Source of the DNA: Gemmatimonadota bacterium
Lineage (GTDB): Bacteria > Gemmatimonadota > Gemmatimonadetes > Gemmatimonadales > GWC2-71-9
Length of the DNA stretch: 64,000 nt
Reading direction: 5' to 3'
NCBI GenBank assembly: GCA_029262195.1
Contig: JAJCZX010000014.1
Span: 186,001 to 250,000, forward strand
Each line of letters opens with the position of its first letter. The first letter of the stretch is position 1. The translations under genes and the position numbers were made by a program. This document shows, one piece after another, positions 44,781-53,203 of the stretch. A model generated the notes under the pieces. It made no database searches, had not been told where the DNA came from, and worked only from the letters and a program-made list of their open reading frames with translations.

Positions 44781-45590
44781 ATGACACCCGTACGCCGAGT
44801 AAAGTGGGTCGTCAATACCGCTTGTTGTGTTCTGTGCCTTGCGCCCTGCACAGTCTACGCACAGTCCGTCTGGATGGAATTCGACAAAACGCATTCGATG
44901 TCGGTGGAAATAGAACGACCTCAGGGCCCAAGATCCGATCAAACGTTCTGGACAGCATTTATTAGCACGCAGATACGGGTCGCCCCTAAGACATCGCTCG
45001 TTGTGGAACTTCCCGTTCAGAACCCATTTGGCTCCGGCGCCGTTGCCCGCTTGATTGGGAATGCATATGTGGGAATCCGTACTCACTCCACAGGCCCCGG
45101 TTTTTTTGAAATGGGACTACGAGCGCCGCTGGCATCCGACCGTATTGGGTCCATCATAGGCGTCATTAGCAACCCCATCGATCGGCGCTTTGCGTTAGCT
45201 GGAAGCAACTGGAGCCTCTCTGGCTCGTACAACAATTTCGTCAGGCGGGACAACGGATTGGTCACTCGCATCAGAGCCGGCGTACAAGCCACCACCGCAC
45301 CCAGCGGATCGGGGCGGGACGGCGAACTCCTGGGCAAATATTCGGCTCAACTGGGCTTCGACCGAGCCGGGGTTTTCGTTCTGGGAGGGATTTCCGGCGG
45401 AGGGATCATAAACGAAAGCTCCGAAAGCTTTTCGGACCGGACGTTACATCAAATTGGAATCCAGGCGAGTTACGGTAAAGGACGAGTACGGCCGGGCATA
45501 CAGCTCCGTGTGCCACTCGACAGGGCCACACAATCAGTTGACTACGTTTTCGGAATCAACGTTTCAGTTGCCCTGGACTCACAAAATTAG
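44781..45590 (+). CDS. Predicted outer-membrane beta-barrel protein
   Basis: Protein of 269 residues with a signal peptide (ACCVLCLAPCTVYAQ) and alternating beta-strand segments: TFWTAFISTQIRVAPKTSLVV, GNAYVGIRTHSTGPGFFEMG and the final YVFGINVSVALDSQN, which has the alternating hydrophobic pattern of an outer-membrane strand although the last residue is Asn. Strong GGAAGGAAAC precedes the ATG. Substrate unknown. Two bases separate it from the following CxxC lipoprotein gene, suggesting one operon. Confidence 0.68.
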   Translation: MTPVRRVKWVVNTACCVLCLAPCTVYAQSVWMEFDKTHSMSVEIERPQGPRSDQTFWTAFISTQIRVAPKTSLVVELPVQNPFGSGAVARLIGNAYVGIRTHSTGPGFFEMGLRAPLASDRIGSIIGVISNPIDRRFALAGSNWSLSGSYNNFVRRDNGLVTRIRAGVQATTAPSGSGRDGELLGKYSAQLGFDRAGVFVLGGISGGGIINESSESFSDRTLHQIGIQASYGKGRVRPGIQLRVPLDRATQSVDYVFGINVSVALDSQN

Positions 45591-45592
45591 CA

Positions 45593-45970
45593 ATGCCAAA
45601 ACGCATAACGTTCCTGGCGGCTTTTGTTATATCACTAAGCGCAGCGGCGACTGCCTGTTCAGGTTGGGGACGAACCCGTACCACCTTCCCCGATCCCGAC
45701 AGGTTAATGACAAACCGAATGTTGGTCTGGAGCGCCGGTGAAACCCACGACCTTCACTCGGTACGAGTGTTCGAATCCAGCATCACGGGGGTCCCGTGGG
45801 GTCGCGGTGCCAACTGCATTGATTGTCAAGTGGAAATTCCGTTTGCCGCCATAGATTCTCTGAGACTGGAACAACACTCGGGTCCGAGAACGGCCGTGGC
45901 CCTGGGTGTTGCTGGAACGATAGCGGTGATTTTTTTTGGGTTTATCGGCCTGCTGGCGGCGATGAGATAG
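45593..45970 (+). CDS. Small lipoprotein with a CxxC motif, paralogue of the gene at 36157
   Basis: Protein of 125 residues with a lipoprotein-like signal (AAFVISLSAAATAC). The mature part matches the protein at 36157 in order: a TxxxLVWSAGETHDLHSVRV segment, an ITGVP turn, CIDCQVEIPFAAIDSL with CxxC, then a C-terminal hydrophobic segment (AVALGVAGTIAVIFFGFIGL). Function not known. It begins right after the predicted barrel gene, so the pair could be an envelope unit. Confidence 0.6.
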   Translation: MPKRITFLAAFVISLSAAATACSGWGRTRTTFPDPDRLMTNRMLVWSAGETHDLHSVRVFESSITGVPWGRGANCIDCQVEIPFAAIDSLRLEQHSGPRTAVALGVAGTIAVIFFGFIGLLAAMR

Positions 45971-46035
45971 GTTACCTGGGACATTCGGAGCAACGGTTGT
46001 TTGTCCCCTCCTCCCACTCCCGTTAATCTTGAAAC

Positions 46036-46467
46036 ATGAAACAGGAAATCGTACATGTAGCGATCGTCGTTCGTGACTACGACGAAGCCATCCAGTTCTA
46101 TACCGAAAAACTCAATTTCGAACTCGTCCTGGATCTCTACCAACCCGAGCAAGACAAACGCTGGGTCCTGGTGGCACCTCCGGGGTCGACCGGTGTAAAT
46201 TTGCTTCTTGCACAGGCATCGAAGAGCGAACAGGAACCGTTCATCGGCAACCAGACCGGCGGGAGGGTTTTTCTTTTTCTCAGCACAGATGATTTTTGGC
46301 GCGACTACGAACGAATGAAGTCAGTCGGTATTGAGTTTGTTCGGGATCCCAAAAAAGAGTCCTACGGCACCGTCGCCGTTTTCAAAGACCTGTACGGCAA
46401 CCTGTGGGACCTGGTCGAACGCAACGCCGAAGGAGAATCTCAGAACGGACAGCTTGCCAATGAGTGA
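46036..46467 (+). CDS. Glyoxalase/VOC-superfamily protein
   Basis: Protein of 143 residues with the VOC fold: IVHVAIVVRDYDEAIQFYTE (metal-binding His near 6), LVAPPGSTGVNLLLAQA, GGRVFLFLSTDDFWRDYERM and FKDLYGNLWDLVER (Glu near the end). Such proteins include glyoxalase I, FosB-type thiol transferases and ring-cleavage dioxygenases. Its stop overlaps the next gene's ATG region by eight bases, so it is co-translated with a DinB/YfiT-type thiol transferase candidate. Confidence 0.85.
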   Translation: MKQEIVHVAIVVRDYDEAIQFYTEKLNFELVLDLYQPEQDKRWVLVAPPGSTGVNLLLAQASKSEQEPFIGNQTGGRVFLFLSTDDFWRDYERMKSVGIEFVRDPKKESYGTVAVFKDLYGNLWDLVERNAEGESQNGQLANE

Positions 46468-46984
46468 CCCAAGATTCCCAATCGGACAGTTTGAGCACTC
46501 CGGTCCAGTCTCCGCCGAGGATGTAAACAGGTGGATACGCGACATAGAGGAGCTTCCGGCACAGATGCGTGAAGCTGCACACGGCTTAACTGAAGAACAA
46601 CTCGCCGCGCAGTACAGGCCAGGGAGTTGGACGGTCAGACAAATAATCCACCATGTCCCCGACAGTCACCTGAATAGCTATGTGCGGTTCAAATGGGCAC
46701 TCACCGAAGAAGAACCTGTCATAAAGGCGTATGACGAAAACGGATGGGCGTCCCTGGCCGACTACAGTGACACGCCCGTGGACCTGAGCCTGGATTTTCT
46801 TGAGACACTCCACGCAAAATGGGTTGTGTTGCTCCGGTCCCTCACAGACAAACAGTTATCCCGTCGGTTCGTGCATCCTGAGTCCGGACCCACTGAACTG
46901 GCCTGGAGCATTGGCGCCTACTCATGGCACGGAAGGCACCACCTGGCCCATATCACCAGTGCCATCGCTCGCGAGGAGGAATAA
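46460..46984 (+). CDS. yfiT: YfiT/BstA-like putative bacillithiol transferase
   Basis: Protein of 174 residues matching YfiT of Bacillus along its length: FPIGQFEHSG, GSWTVRQIIHHVPDSHLNSY with the metal-binding His, RFKWALTEEEPVIKAYDE and the C-terminal GAYSWHGRHHLAHI with two further His. YfiT/BstA proteins are DinB-fold metalloenzymes that conjugate bacillithiol to electrophiles. ATG at 46460 lies eight bases inside the end of the VOC gene. The organism may use bacillithiol or another low-molecular-weight thiol. Confidence 0.88.
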   Translation: MSDPRFPIGQFEHSGPVSAEDVNRWIRDIEELPAQMREAAHGLTEEQLAAQYRPGSWTVRQIIHHVPDSHLNSYVRFKWALTEEEPVIKAYDENGWASLADYSDTPVDLSLDFLETLHAKWVVLLRSLTDKQLSRRFVHPESGPTELAWSIGAYSWHGRHHLAHITSAIAREEE

Positions 46985-46985
46985 C

Positions 46986-49640
46986 CTATTCCATCTTCAA
47001 AGAGGTAACGGGGTCGAACCTGGACGCCCGTATCGCCGGGCTCAGCGTAGCGAGAACAGTCACTGTCCCGACAAGGACTACCACCACACCCATTGTGATC
47101 GGGTCAGAGGGTTGTAGTCCATACAGGTAGCTTTGTAAGAAGCGGATTAATCCGATTGCTAGAACCGCTCCCGCTCCGGTTCCCAGCAAGGCAACCAATA
47201 CGCCTTGCTTCAAAACGAGCCGAACAATTTGTTCCGGCCGCGCTCCGCAGGCGATACGGATACCCATCTCTCGTTTTCGCGCACCGACGACAAAAGAAAG
47301 CACCGCGTAGAGTCCAATAGCAGCCAGCAGTGTGGCCAAAAAGGCAAACACGGTGATCAGAGTCATAACGAAACGCAATGGAGCCATTTGCTCATCCACA
47401 TAAGCACTCAACGGTCTCATTTGCTCGATAGCGGCAGCGACATCTATCGACTGAACGGTACTCCGAACGATGTCCGCCATCGCCGCCGGATCCCCTTCAG
47501 TGCGAACCACGAAGGTGCTCGGAGAATACGCATATTCGACGGCTTTGCGGTAAACAGTCTCTGCGTCGTCGGCCGTAACCGAACTGGTTCGGACGTTCTC
47601 AACCACTCCCACCACGTCTCCCCACACGGGGCCGGACCACCATCCGATTTTTAGCCTCTTACCAATCGGGTTCTCACCGGGCCACATCTTTTCCGCCATG
47701 TTCCGGTCAACCACCAGTTTGTCACCGCCGTCATTTAACCCGAGCGTTCGCCCCTCCAGAACCGGAATTCCCATTGTCGCGAAGTATCCCGGAGTAATCA
47801 GCTGGCTACTGGCGTTTTGGGTTTGTTCGTCCCCTGCGAGTTCGTTGTCGGTATATGTGCTTGAGCCGTCGCTTGCCCCCGAAAGCGGGGTTGGCCAAAT
47901 GGTACCGACCGACAAAACTCCGGGGATCGTCAGTATTCGGGCTTTGACCATCTCAAGGTACGCCTGTTTCTTTTCCTTCTTCTCGGCATTCGTCCCCTGG
48001 TAAAGGCTCGGGGGTTCACCGGCGACAAACGTCAAGATGTTGTCCGGCTCATAGCCTACATTCACTTTTCCAACCTGCAAATAGCTCCGGACAAGGAGAC
48101 CACCTCCGATCAGCAAAACTACTGATAGAGCTATTTCTCCTACAACGATGGCTCCACCGGCTCCCTTCCTCTGGAGACCGGAAGCCCCTGCACCGCGCGA
48201 ATCCATCAACTCGCCTACGTTTGCGCGAGAGGCGGTTATCGCTGGCGCCAAACCGAACAGGAACACGGTCGCCGCGCTAACGGTGAGCAGGAATATCAGC
48301 ACCGACCCATCTACATGAAGATTGCCTACGAATGGCATGTCAGCAGGAACGAACGCCGAAATGAACCTCACTCCTATGTAGGTCAAGCCGATACCGACGA
48401 GTCCGCCAAGGGACGCCACCACCGCACTTTCGGTCATGACCTGTCGAAAAATCCTCATGCGACTGCCGCCGAGCGCGGCACGCACGGCCATCTCAGATTT
48501 TCGCGACTGGCTCCGAGCAATCAAAAGGTTTGCAACGTTCGCGGAAGCGATCAAAAGTACCAGAGCGACCGCGCCGAACAACGCCAGGATGGTTGGCCTC
48601 GTTGCACTGACTATCTCGGCGTGCATGCCAACTACCTCGATCTCAGCCGCCCGGTCTCGGCGCACAGCAAAGTTTTCTCGTTGCCAGGCCGCCACCCGAT
48701 CCATTTGATTCTGGGCAGTAGCGAGCGTAACGCCCTCTTTGAGTCGGGCCACGGTAGTCATCCAGTGAGCGGTACGATCATAGTTGCCAGCATTGCCCAA
48801 AAACTGCCGTATGGGTACCCAAACTGAGATATTTTGCGGCCACGCCATGTGTGCCGGTACATGCAGGCGAAAGCTGTTTTCCAGAACTCCGATAACAACG
48901 GTCGCCTGTCCGTTGAGTTCGAATGTCCGCCCTACAGCATCAGGGTCACCACCAAAGAAATCCTGCCAGAAGCCATGGCTAATCACGGCCCGGGTGTGAT
49001 CGTCTTGCTCTTCGAACAGGCGCCCGAGCGCCGGCCGAGCGCCCAATAGGTCGAAAAGACCATCAGTGGCGCTGGTAGTGGTTACGCGGGCCGAGGTGCC
49101 CAGACCAGTCAAGGTTTGGTTGTAAGCCGAGCCAATTGCTTCGATCGACTCGAAAGCATCTGTGCGCTCACGGTAGTCAAAGAAATCCCCTGGGTTTTGA
49201 GCGTTTCTGTGGACTCCAAGGTTCGTCCACCGGTTAAAAATCATCACCAACCGCTCGGACTCAGGATAAGGCAGGGGTTTTACGAGGACACCGTTTACTA
49301 CTGAAAAAACAGCCGCGTTGGCGCCGATCCCGACCGCGATAGTAACTATGGCTACAGTCGCAAACCCGCTGTTCTTAAACAGCCCGCGTAACGCAAAAAT
49401 GAGATCCGATTTCAAATCGTGAACGAATTGCCACACGTTGTTTTTCTCCGTTTTAGGTGTTCTCAAACGCGTCCGCGTCGCCTCCAATACGATATCCCGC
49501 GCTGCCACGGGATAGAACCACAAGGCCCCCCATCGCCCTCTTTCACGTCGAATGTCGGCAAACATCTCAGCCATCTCTTCGCCATAGCGTTCGCGAAAGT
49601 TTTCAGGGAAAAGGCGAACCAGAATTTTGAAGAAAATCAT
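46986..49640 (-). CDS. ADOP-family ABC permease
   Basis: Permease of about 884 residues. Prefix domain LVRLFPENFRERYGEEMAEM near 8-27, then the motif IGANAAVFSVVNGVLVKPLPY at the first helix, two MacB-type periplasmic domains and the terminal VGARKREMGIRIACGARPEQ near the end. The ATG at 49640 overlaps the PadR stop as ATGA, so a longer frame upstream can be ignored. It is the first of four PadR-ADOP units at 47-61 kb. No ATPase gene adjacent. Confidence 0.9.
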   Translation of the reverse strand: MIFFKILVRLFPENFRERYGEEMAEMFADIRRERGRWGALWFYPVAARDIVLEATRTRLRTPKTEKNNVWQFVHDLKSDLIFALRGLFKNSGFATVAIVTIAVGIGANAAVFSVVNGVLVKPLPYPESERLVMIFNRWTNLGVHRNAQNPGDFFDYRERTDAFESIEAIGSAYNQTLTGLGTSARVTTTSATDGLFDLLGARPALGRLFEEQDDHTRAVISHGFWQDFFGGDPDAVGRTFELNGQATVVIGVLENSFRLHVPAHMAWPQNISVWVPIRQFLGNAGNYDRTAHWMTTVARLKEGVTLATAQNQMDRVAAWQRENFAVRRDRAAEIEVVGMHAEIVSATRPTILALFGAVALVLLIASANVANLLIARSQSRKSEMAVRAALGGSRMRIFRQVMTESAVVASLGGLVGIGLTYIGVRFISAFVPADMPFVGNLHVDGSVLIFLLTVSAATVFLFGLAPAITASRANVGELMDSRGAGASGLQRKGAGGAIVVGEIALSVVLLIGGGLLVRSYLQVGKVNVGYEPDNILTFVAGEPPSLYQGTNAEKKEKKQAYLEMVKARILTIPGVLSVGTIWPTPLSGASDGSSTYTDNELAGDEQTQNASSQLITPGYFATMGIPVLEGRTLGLNDGGDKLVVDRNMAEKMWPGENPIGKRLKIGWWSGPVWGDVVGVVENVRTSSVTADDAETVYRKAVEYAYSPSTFVVRTEGDPAAMADIVRSTVQSIDVAAAIEQMRPLSAYVDEQMAPLRFVMTLITVFAFLATLLAAIGLYAVLSFVVGARKREMGIRIACGARPEQIVRLVLKQGVLVALLGTGAGAVLAIGLIRFLQSYLYGLQPSDPITMGVVVVLVGTVTVLATLSPAIRASRFDPVTSLKME

Positions 49641-49939
49641 GAAATGGAACCCAGTGCACGGTTCGCCGCTGCGACCACGTTTTCGATCCTTGCCGTTTCC
49701 TCGGCCAACCTTTCCCTGCCCAGACCGCTCAAACCATAGTTGCGCCTGCGACCGCCACCCTCGTTTTCCAATTCCTCTATCCATCCCTCGGAGAGGAGTT
49801 CATCCAGGGATCCGTAAAGCATGGCAGGATAGACCTCGATTGCTTCTCCCGAGAGTTCTCGGACACGACGCCGAATTTCGGCGCCGTGGCACGGGCCCTT
49901 CGCCATCGCCACAAGGATGTAGTACCAGATTTGTTTCAA
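49637..49939 (-). CDS. PadR-family transcriptional regulator
   Basis: Winged-helix regulator of about 100 residues: IWYYILVAMAKGPCHGAEIR, the recognition region YPAMLYGSLDELLSEGWIEE, and wing GGGRRRNYGLSGLGRERL. I start it at TTG 49939 (GAGAGCGG just upstream), the usual PadR length; the longer open frame has hydrophobic residues unusual for the family. It is coupled to the permease by the ATGA overlap and is divergent from the next PadR gene. Confidence 0.82.
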   Translation of the reverse strand: MKQIWYYILVAMAKGPCHGAEIRRRVRELSGEAIEVYPAMLYGSLDELLSEGWIEELENEGGGRRRNYGLSGLGRERLAEETARIENVVAAANRALGSIS

Positions 49940-50132
49940 AGCCGCTCTCGCATTAATGATACGATTACATACTATGAAAACATACCATTGGTTCCACAAA
50001 AAGGTAAGCAAACTGGGACAGCAGACCGCAACTCTCTGTTTTTCAACGCTTTAGCTCATTCTCCTTCGCCGGTCAACAAAATGGAACCCATTTAGGACGC
50101 CATGGGTATTCAGGTGAAGACTATTCACGTTT

Positions 50133-50151
50133 CGTGACTATTAGAGTCACG
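50133..50151. promoter_or_regulatory. 19-bp dyad between divergent PadR genes (possible operator)
   Basis: CGTGACTATTAGAGTCACG has perfect seven-base arms (CGTGACT / AGTCACG) around ATTAG. It lies 17 bases upstream of the PadR start at 50168 and between two divergent PadR-ADOP operons. Such a palindrome is a plausible site for one or both PadR dimers. Confidence 0.5.
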
Positions 50152-50167
50152 TTGAGAGGAATAAACA

Positions 50168-50482
50168 ATGTCGTTAAAGCCGCTGGCCTACGAGGTCCTT
50201 CTTTCATTGGCGTCAAAGGAAAGCCACGGATGGTCCTTGGTCAAACAGATTGAACGCCGGGCCGAAGGTCGTTACAAAGTTCAACCCGGCAGCCTCTACA
50301 GAACAATCCAGAACCTCATCCGGGACGACTATATCGAAGAAGCCGAATCCCGTATTGATCCGGATCTCGACGACGAACGGCGCCGCTACTTCAGGCTCAC
50401 GCCTAACGGTCGAACGGCCATACGAGAGGAAACCGAACGGCTTCGCCCACTGATTGAAATGGCAACAAAGTTAAAGATCTGA
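50168..50482 (+). CDS. PadR-family transcriptional regulator
   Basis: Regulator of 104 residues with a classical PadR pattern: [20 protein letters not shown], recognition region [20 protein letters not shown] and wing [27 protein letters not shown] precedes the ATG. It lies seven bases before the permease gene and likely controls it. Confidence 0.9.
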   Translation: MSLKPLAYEVLLSLASKESHGWSLVKQIERRAEGRYKVQPGSLYRTIQNLIRDDYIEEAESRIDPDLDDERRRYFRLTPNGRTAIREETERLRPLIEMATKLKI

Positions 50483-50489
50483 TCCAACA

Positions 50490-53198
50490 ATGTACCTGAC
50501 ACTCTTTCGGATTTTCGCCAGCCTATATCCGACCGACCTTCGTCTCGAATACGGCACGGAGATGGAACTGCTGCTTTCCAATCGCCTTGGCGAGGCGACC
50601 GGGTCGGTGCAGCGCAGCCGGATTCTGGCACTCGCGATAATCGATCTGATCCGCGATAGCACCGCAGCTCGCTTTTCCAGGGACCCCCGGGGCCGATACC
50701 ACCACATTCATTCGAACAGAGCCAGGACAATGATTGAGAATCTACTCCAGGACCTTCGTTTCTCACTGAGATCCCTTTCCAAAACGCCGGGGTTCACAGC
50801 GATCGCCGTCACAACACTTGCTCTGGGAATCGGAGCGAACACCGCGATTTTTTCAGTTGTACGCTCAGTGTTACTACGACCTTTGCCCTACGCTAACCAG
50901 GACAGGATCGTATCGATCTGGAATGCGCGGGACGACACTGATTTGAGCACCTATTCAAAACCCACCTGGCTATCGGAACCGGAATTGCTCGACTACCGGG
51001 CGGCCGAAGCTCTTCAGGAAGTTGCGGTTTACGACTACGGCGACGCGATTATTACCGGGGAACAAAGCCCGGAGCGTGTAACCGCCGGAGTCCTGGAAGC
51101 CGGTGTGTTGCGAATTCTAGGGGTACAGCCCGAATTGGGCCGTTGGTTTGATGATGAAGAAAATCTGCCGGGCGGGAACACATCGGTCATCCTGGGCCAT
51201 TCGATCTGGGAAAATCGTTTAGGTGCCGACCGTTCGATTCTCGGCCAATCGCTGATCGTGAACGGGCGTCCCAGAACGATCGTGGGCGTCATGCCCGCAA
51301 GCTTTCGATTACCGACAGACTTTGCAGACGAGAACAAAGCCCAACTGTTTATCCCGATCGAATTGGACCGCGCCGACCCAGCGGGCAGAGGTAGCCACTA
51401 TCTCTATGGAATCGGGCTGCTTGCCGAGGGAGCGTCAGTCGATCAGGCATCGGCACAATTGGAATCGATTACTCAGCGGTTGACCGACGAAGGACACTAC
51501 AACCCCGAAAGAGGGTTCAGGGCCTTCGCGATGCCAATCAGAAGGCAAATCGTGGGAGACGTAGAACCTGCAATGCTGATATTGCTGGGAGCGGTTGGAT
51601 TCGTGTTGTTGATTGCTTGCACCAACGTGGCAAATCTTCTCCTCGCTCGAACCCAGGCAAGATCAAGGGAGTTCGCCTTGCGGAACGCCCTGGGGGCTTC
51701 CGGTGGCCGCATCGCCGCTCAGCAATTGGTTGAAAGCGTCGTGCTGGCGACGTTTGGCGGTCTCCTCGGGATGTTGGTCTCAATTGGTGGCCTGAACTCT
51801 ATCGCAGCATTGAATCCTCAGAGTATCCCCCGCTTCAACGCGGTGGGCGTAGACGGCGTAGTTTTGGGTTTCACCCTTGTCGTTTCCCTTCTCACCGGTC
51901 TTCTGTTTGGAATTGTGCCAGCAATTAATGCGGTGAAGCCGGACCTGGTGGCAAGTTTGAAAGAAGGAACCCGTGGCGCGGGAGCCAGTCGGGGCGCAGA
52001 TCGCCTTCGGAAGTCGTTAGTAATTTCCCAGGTCGCGTTCGCGGTATTGCTCACGACCGGCGGAGCCCTTATGGCAAGGAGTTTCTGGAAGCTGATGAGT
52101 ACCGACGCGGGTTTCAGAACCGAACGGGTGATGACCATGCAGTTATACCTGCCGAGCAATGACTACCAGACCGGAGAACAGATCACCCGTTTCTATCGGC
52201 AACTCCTCGATCGTCTCAGGGCAACGCCCGGCATGGAGAACGTCGGGTTAGCCAGAAACATTCCGCTCAACGAGGAAATCGGTACCTGGACCATAACAGC
52301 TGAGGACGTAACACCTCCTCCCAGTGGGAATTTTTCGGGAGAATGGCAAGTGATTAGCGCAGGTTACGCCGAGGCGATGGGAGTTGGGCTAAGGTCCGGG
52401 CGCTTCTTTGAAGATTTCGATACAGAGGGACAGACACCCGTAGCAATGGTCAACGCAAGACTGGCAGAAGCCATCTGGCCCGACGAAGAAGCCGTGGGCA
52501 AGAGGTTCCGACTCGGAGGCCAAGACAGCGAGCGCAGGTTGCTGACAATTGTGGGTGTCGTAGAAAACGTGAGGCACAACGACCTCACCAAGTCCGCCGA
52601 ACCGAAGTTCTATGTACCGTTCGAGCAATGGACCGGCAACTCCGGCAGCAGCGCACGAAGAGGGATGCATGTAGTCGCCAAGGCTCAGACCAATCCGCTC
52701 GCCCTGGTAGGTGCGGTCAGGAGCGAAGTGAACGCGTTGGATTCGAATCTCCCGCTGTCCCAGGTTCAGACCTATGACGACATTCGGTCGCGGGTCATGT
52801 CAGAGTCACGCCTGGTGATGGCATTGTTGGCGGGATTCGCTGGCCTGGCCCTTTTGATCGCAGCGATAGGGGTTTACGGGGTTATTTCGTACTCAGTCGT
52901 ACAGCGTATCCCTGAAATAGGCGTACGCCTGGCTCTGGGAGCTTCGGCACCAGCGATGTTGCGAATGGTCATTGGACAGGGCCTGGCGGTCGTCGCAGCA
53001 GGTATCGTTCTCGGCTCAGTTGCAGCTGCGGCTCTGGGGAGAACCTTGACCTCAATGCTATATCAGGTCGAACCGCTTGATCCCGTAACATTTTCGGTCG
53101 TACCTCTCCTGTTACTGCTCGTTGCAATAGTCGCCAGCGTAGTCCCGGCAGTGAGAGCTGCTGGCGTAGACCCGATGGAGGCACTTAGATACGAATGA
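50490..53198 (+). CDS. ADOP-family ABC permease
   Basis: Permease of 902 residues. Prefix [20 protein letters not shown] near 6-25, first helix with [20 protein letters not shown], middle motif [20 protein letters not shown], two MacB-type periplasmic domains, and terminal [20 protein letters not shown] ending [13 protein letters not shown]. All expected parts are present. It converges with the next permease gene with only five bases between stops. No ATPase gene adjacent. Confidence 0.92.
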   Translation: MYLTLFRIFASLYPTDLRLEYGTEMELLLSNRLGEATGSVQRSRILALAIIDLIRDSTAARFSRDPRGRYHHIHSNRARTMIENLLQDLRFSLRSLSKTPGFTAIAVTTLALGIGANTAIFSVVRSVLLRPLPYANQDRIVSIWNARDDTDLSTYSKPTWLSEPELLDYRAAEALQEVAVYDYGDAIITGEQSPERVTAGVLEAGVLRILGVQPELGRWFDDEENLPGGNTSVILGHSIWENRLGADRSILGQSLIVNGRPRTIVGVMPASFRLPTDFADENKAQLFIPIELDRADPAGRGSHYLYGIGLLAEGASVDQASAQLESITQRLTDEGHYNPERGFRAFAMPIRRQIVGDVEPAMLILLGAVGFVLLIACTNVANLLLARTQARSREFALRNALGASGGRIAAQQLVESVVLATFGGLLGMLVSIGGLNSIAALNPQSIPRFNAVGVDGVVLGFTLVVSLLTGLLFGIVPAINAVKPDLVASLKEGTRGAGASRGADRLRKSLVISQVAFAVLLTTGGALMARSFWKLMSTDAGFRTERVMTMQLYLPSNDYQTGEQITRFYRQLLDRLRATPGMENVGLARNIPLNEEIGTWTITAEDVTPPPSGNFSGEWQVISAGYAEAMGVGLRSGRFFEDFDTEGQTPVAMVNARLAEAIWPDEEAVGKRFRLGGQDSERRLLTIVGVVENVRHNDLTKSAEPKFYVPFEQWTGNSGSSARRGMHVVAKAQTNPLALVGAVRSEVNALDSNLPLSQVQTYDDIRSRVMSESRLVMALLAGFAGLALLIAAIGVYGVISYSVVQRIPEIGVRLALGASAPAMLRMVIGQGLAVVAAGIVLGSVAAAALGRTLTSMLYQVEPLDPVTFSVVPLLLLLVAIVASVVPAVRAAGVDPMEALRYE

Positions 53199-53203
53199 AA
53201 ACC

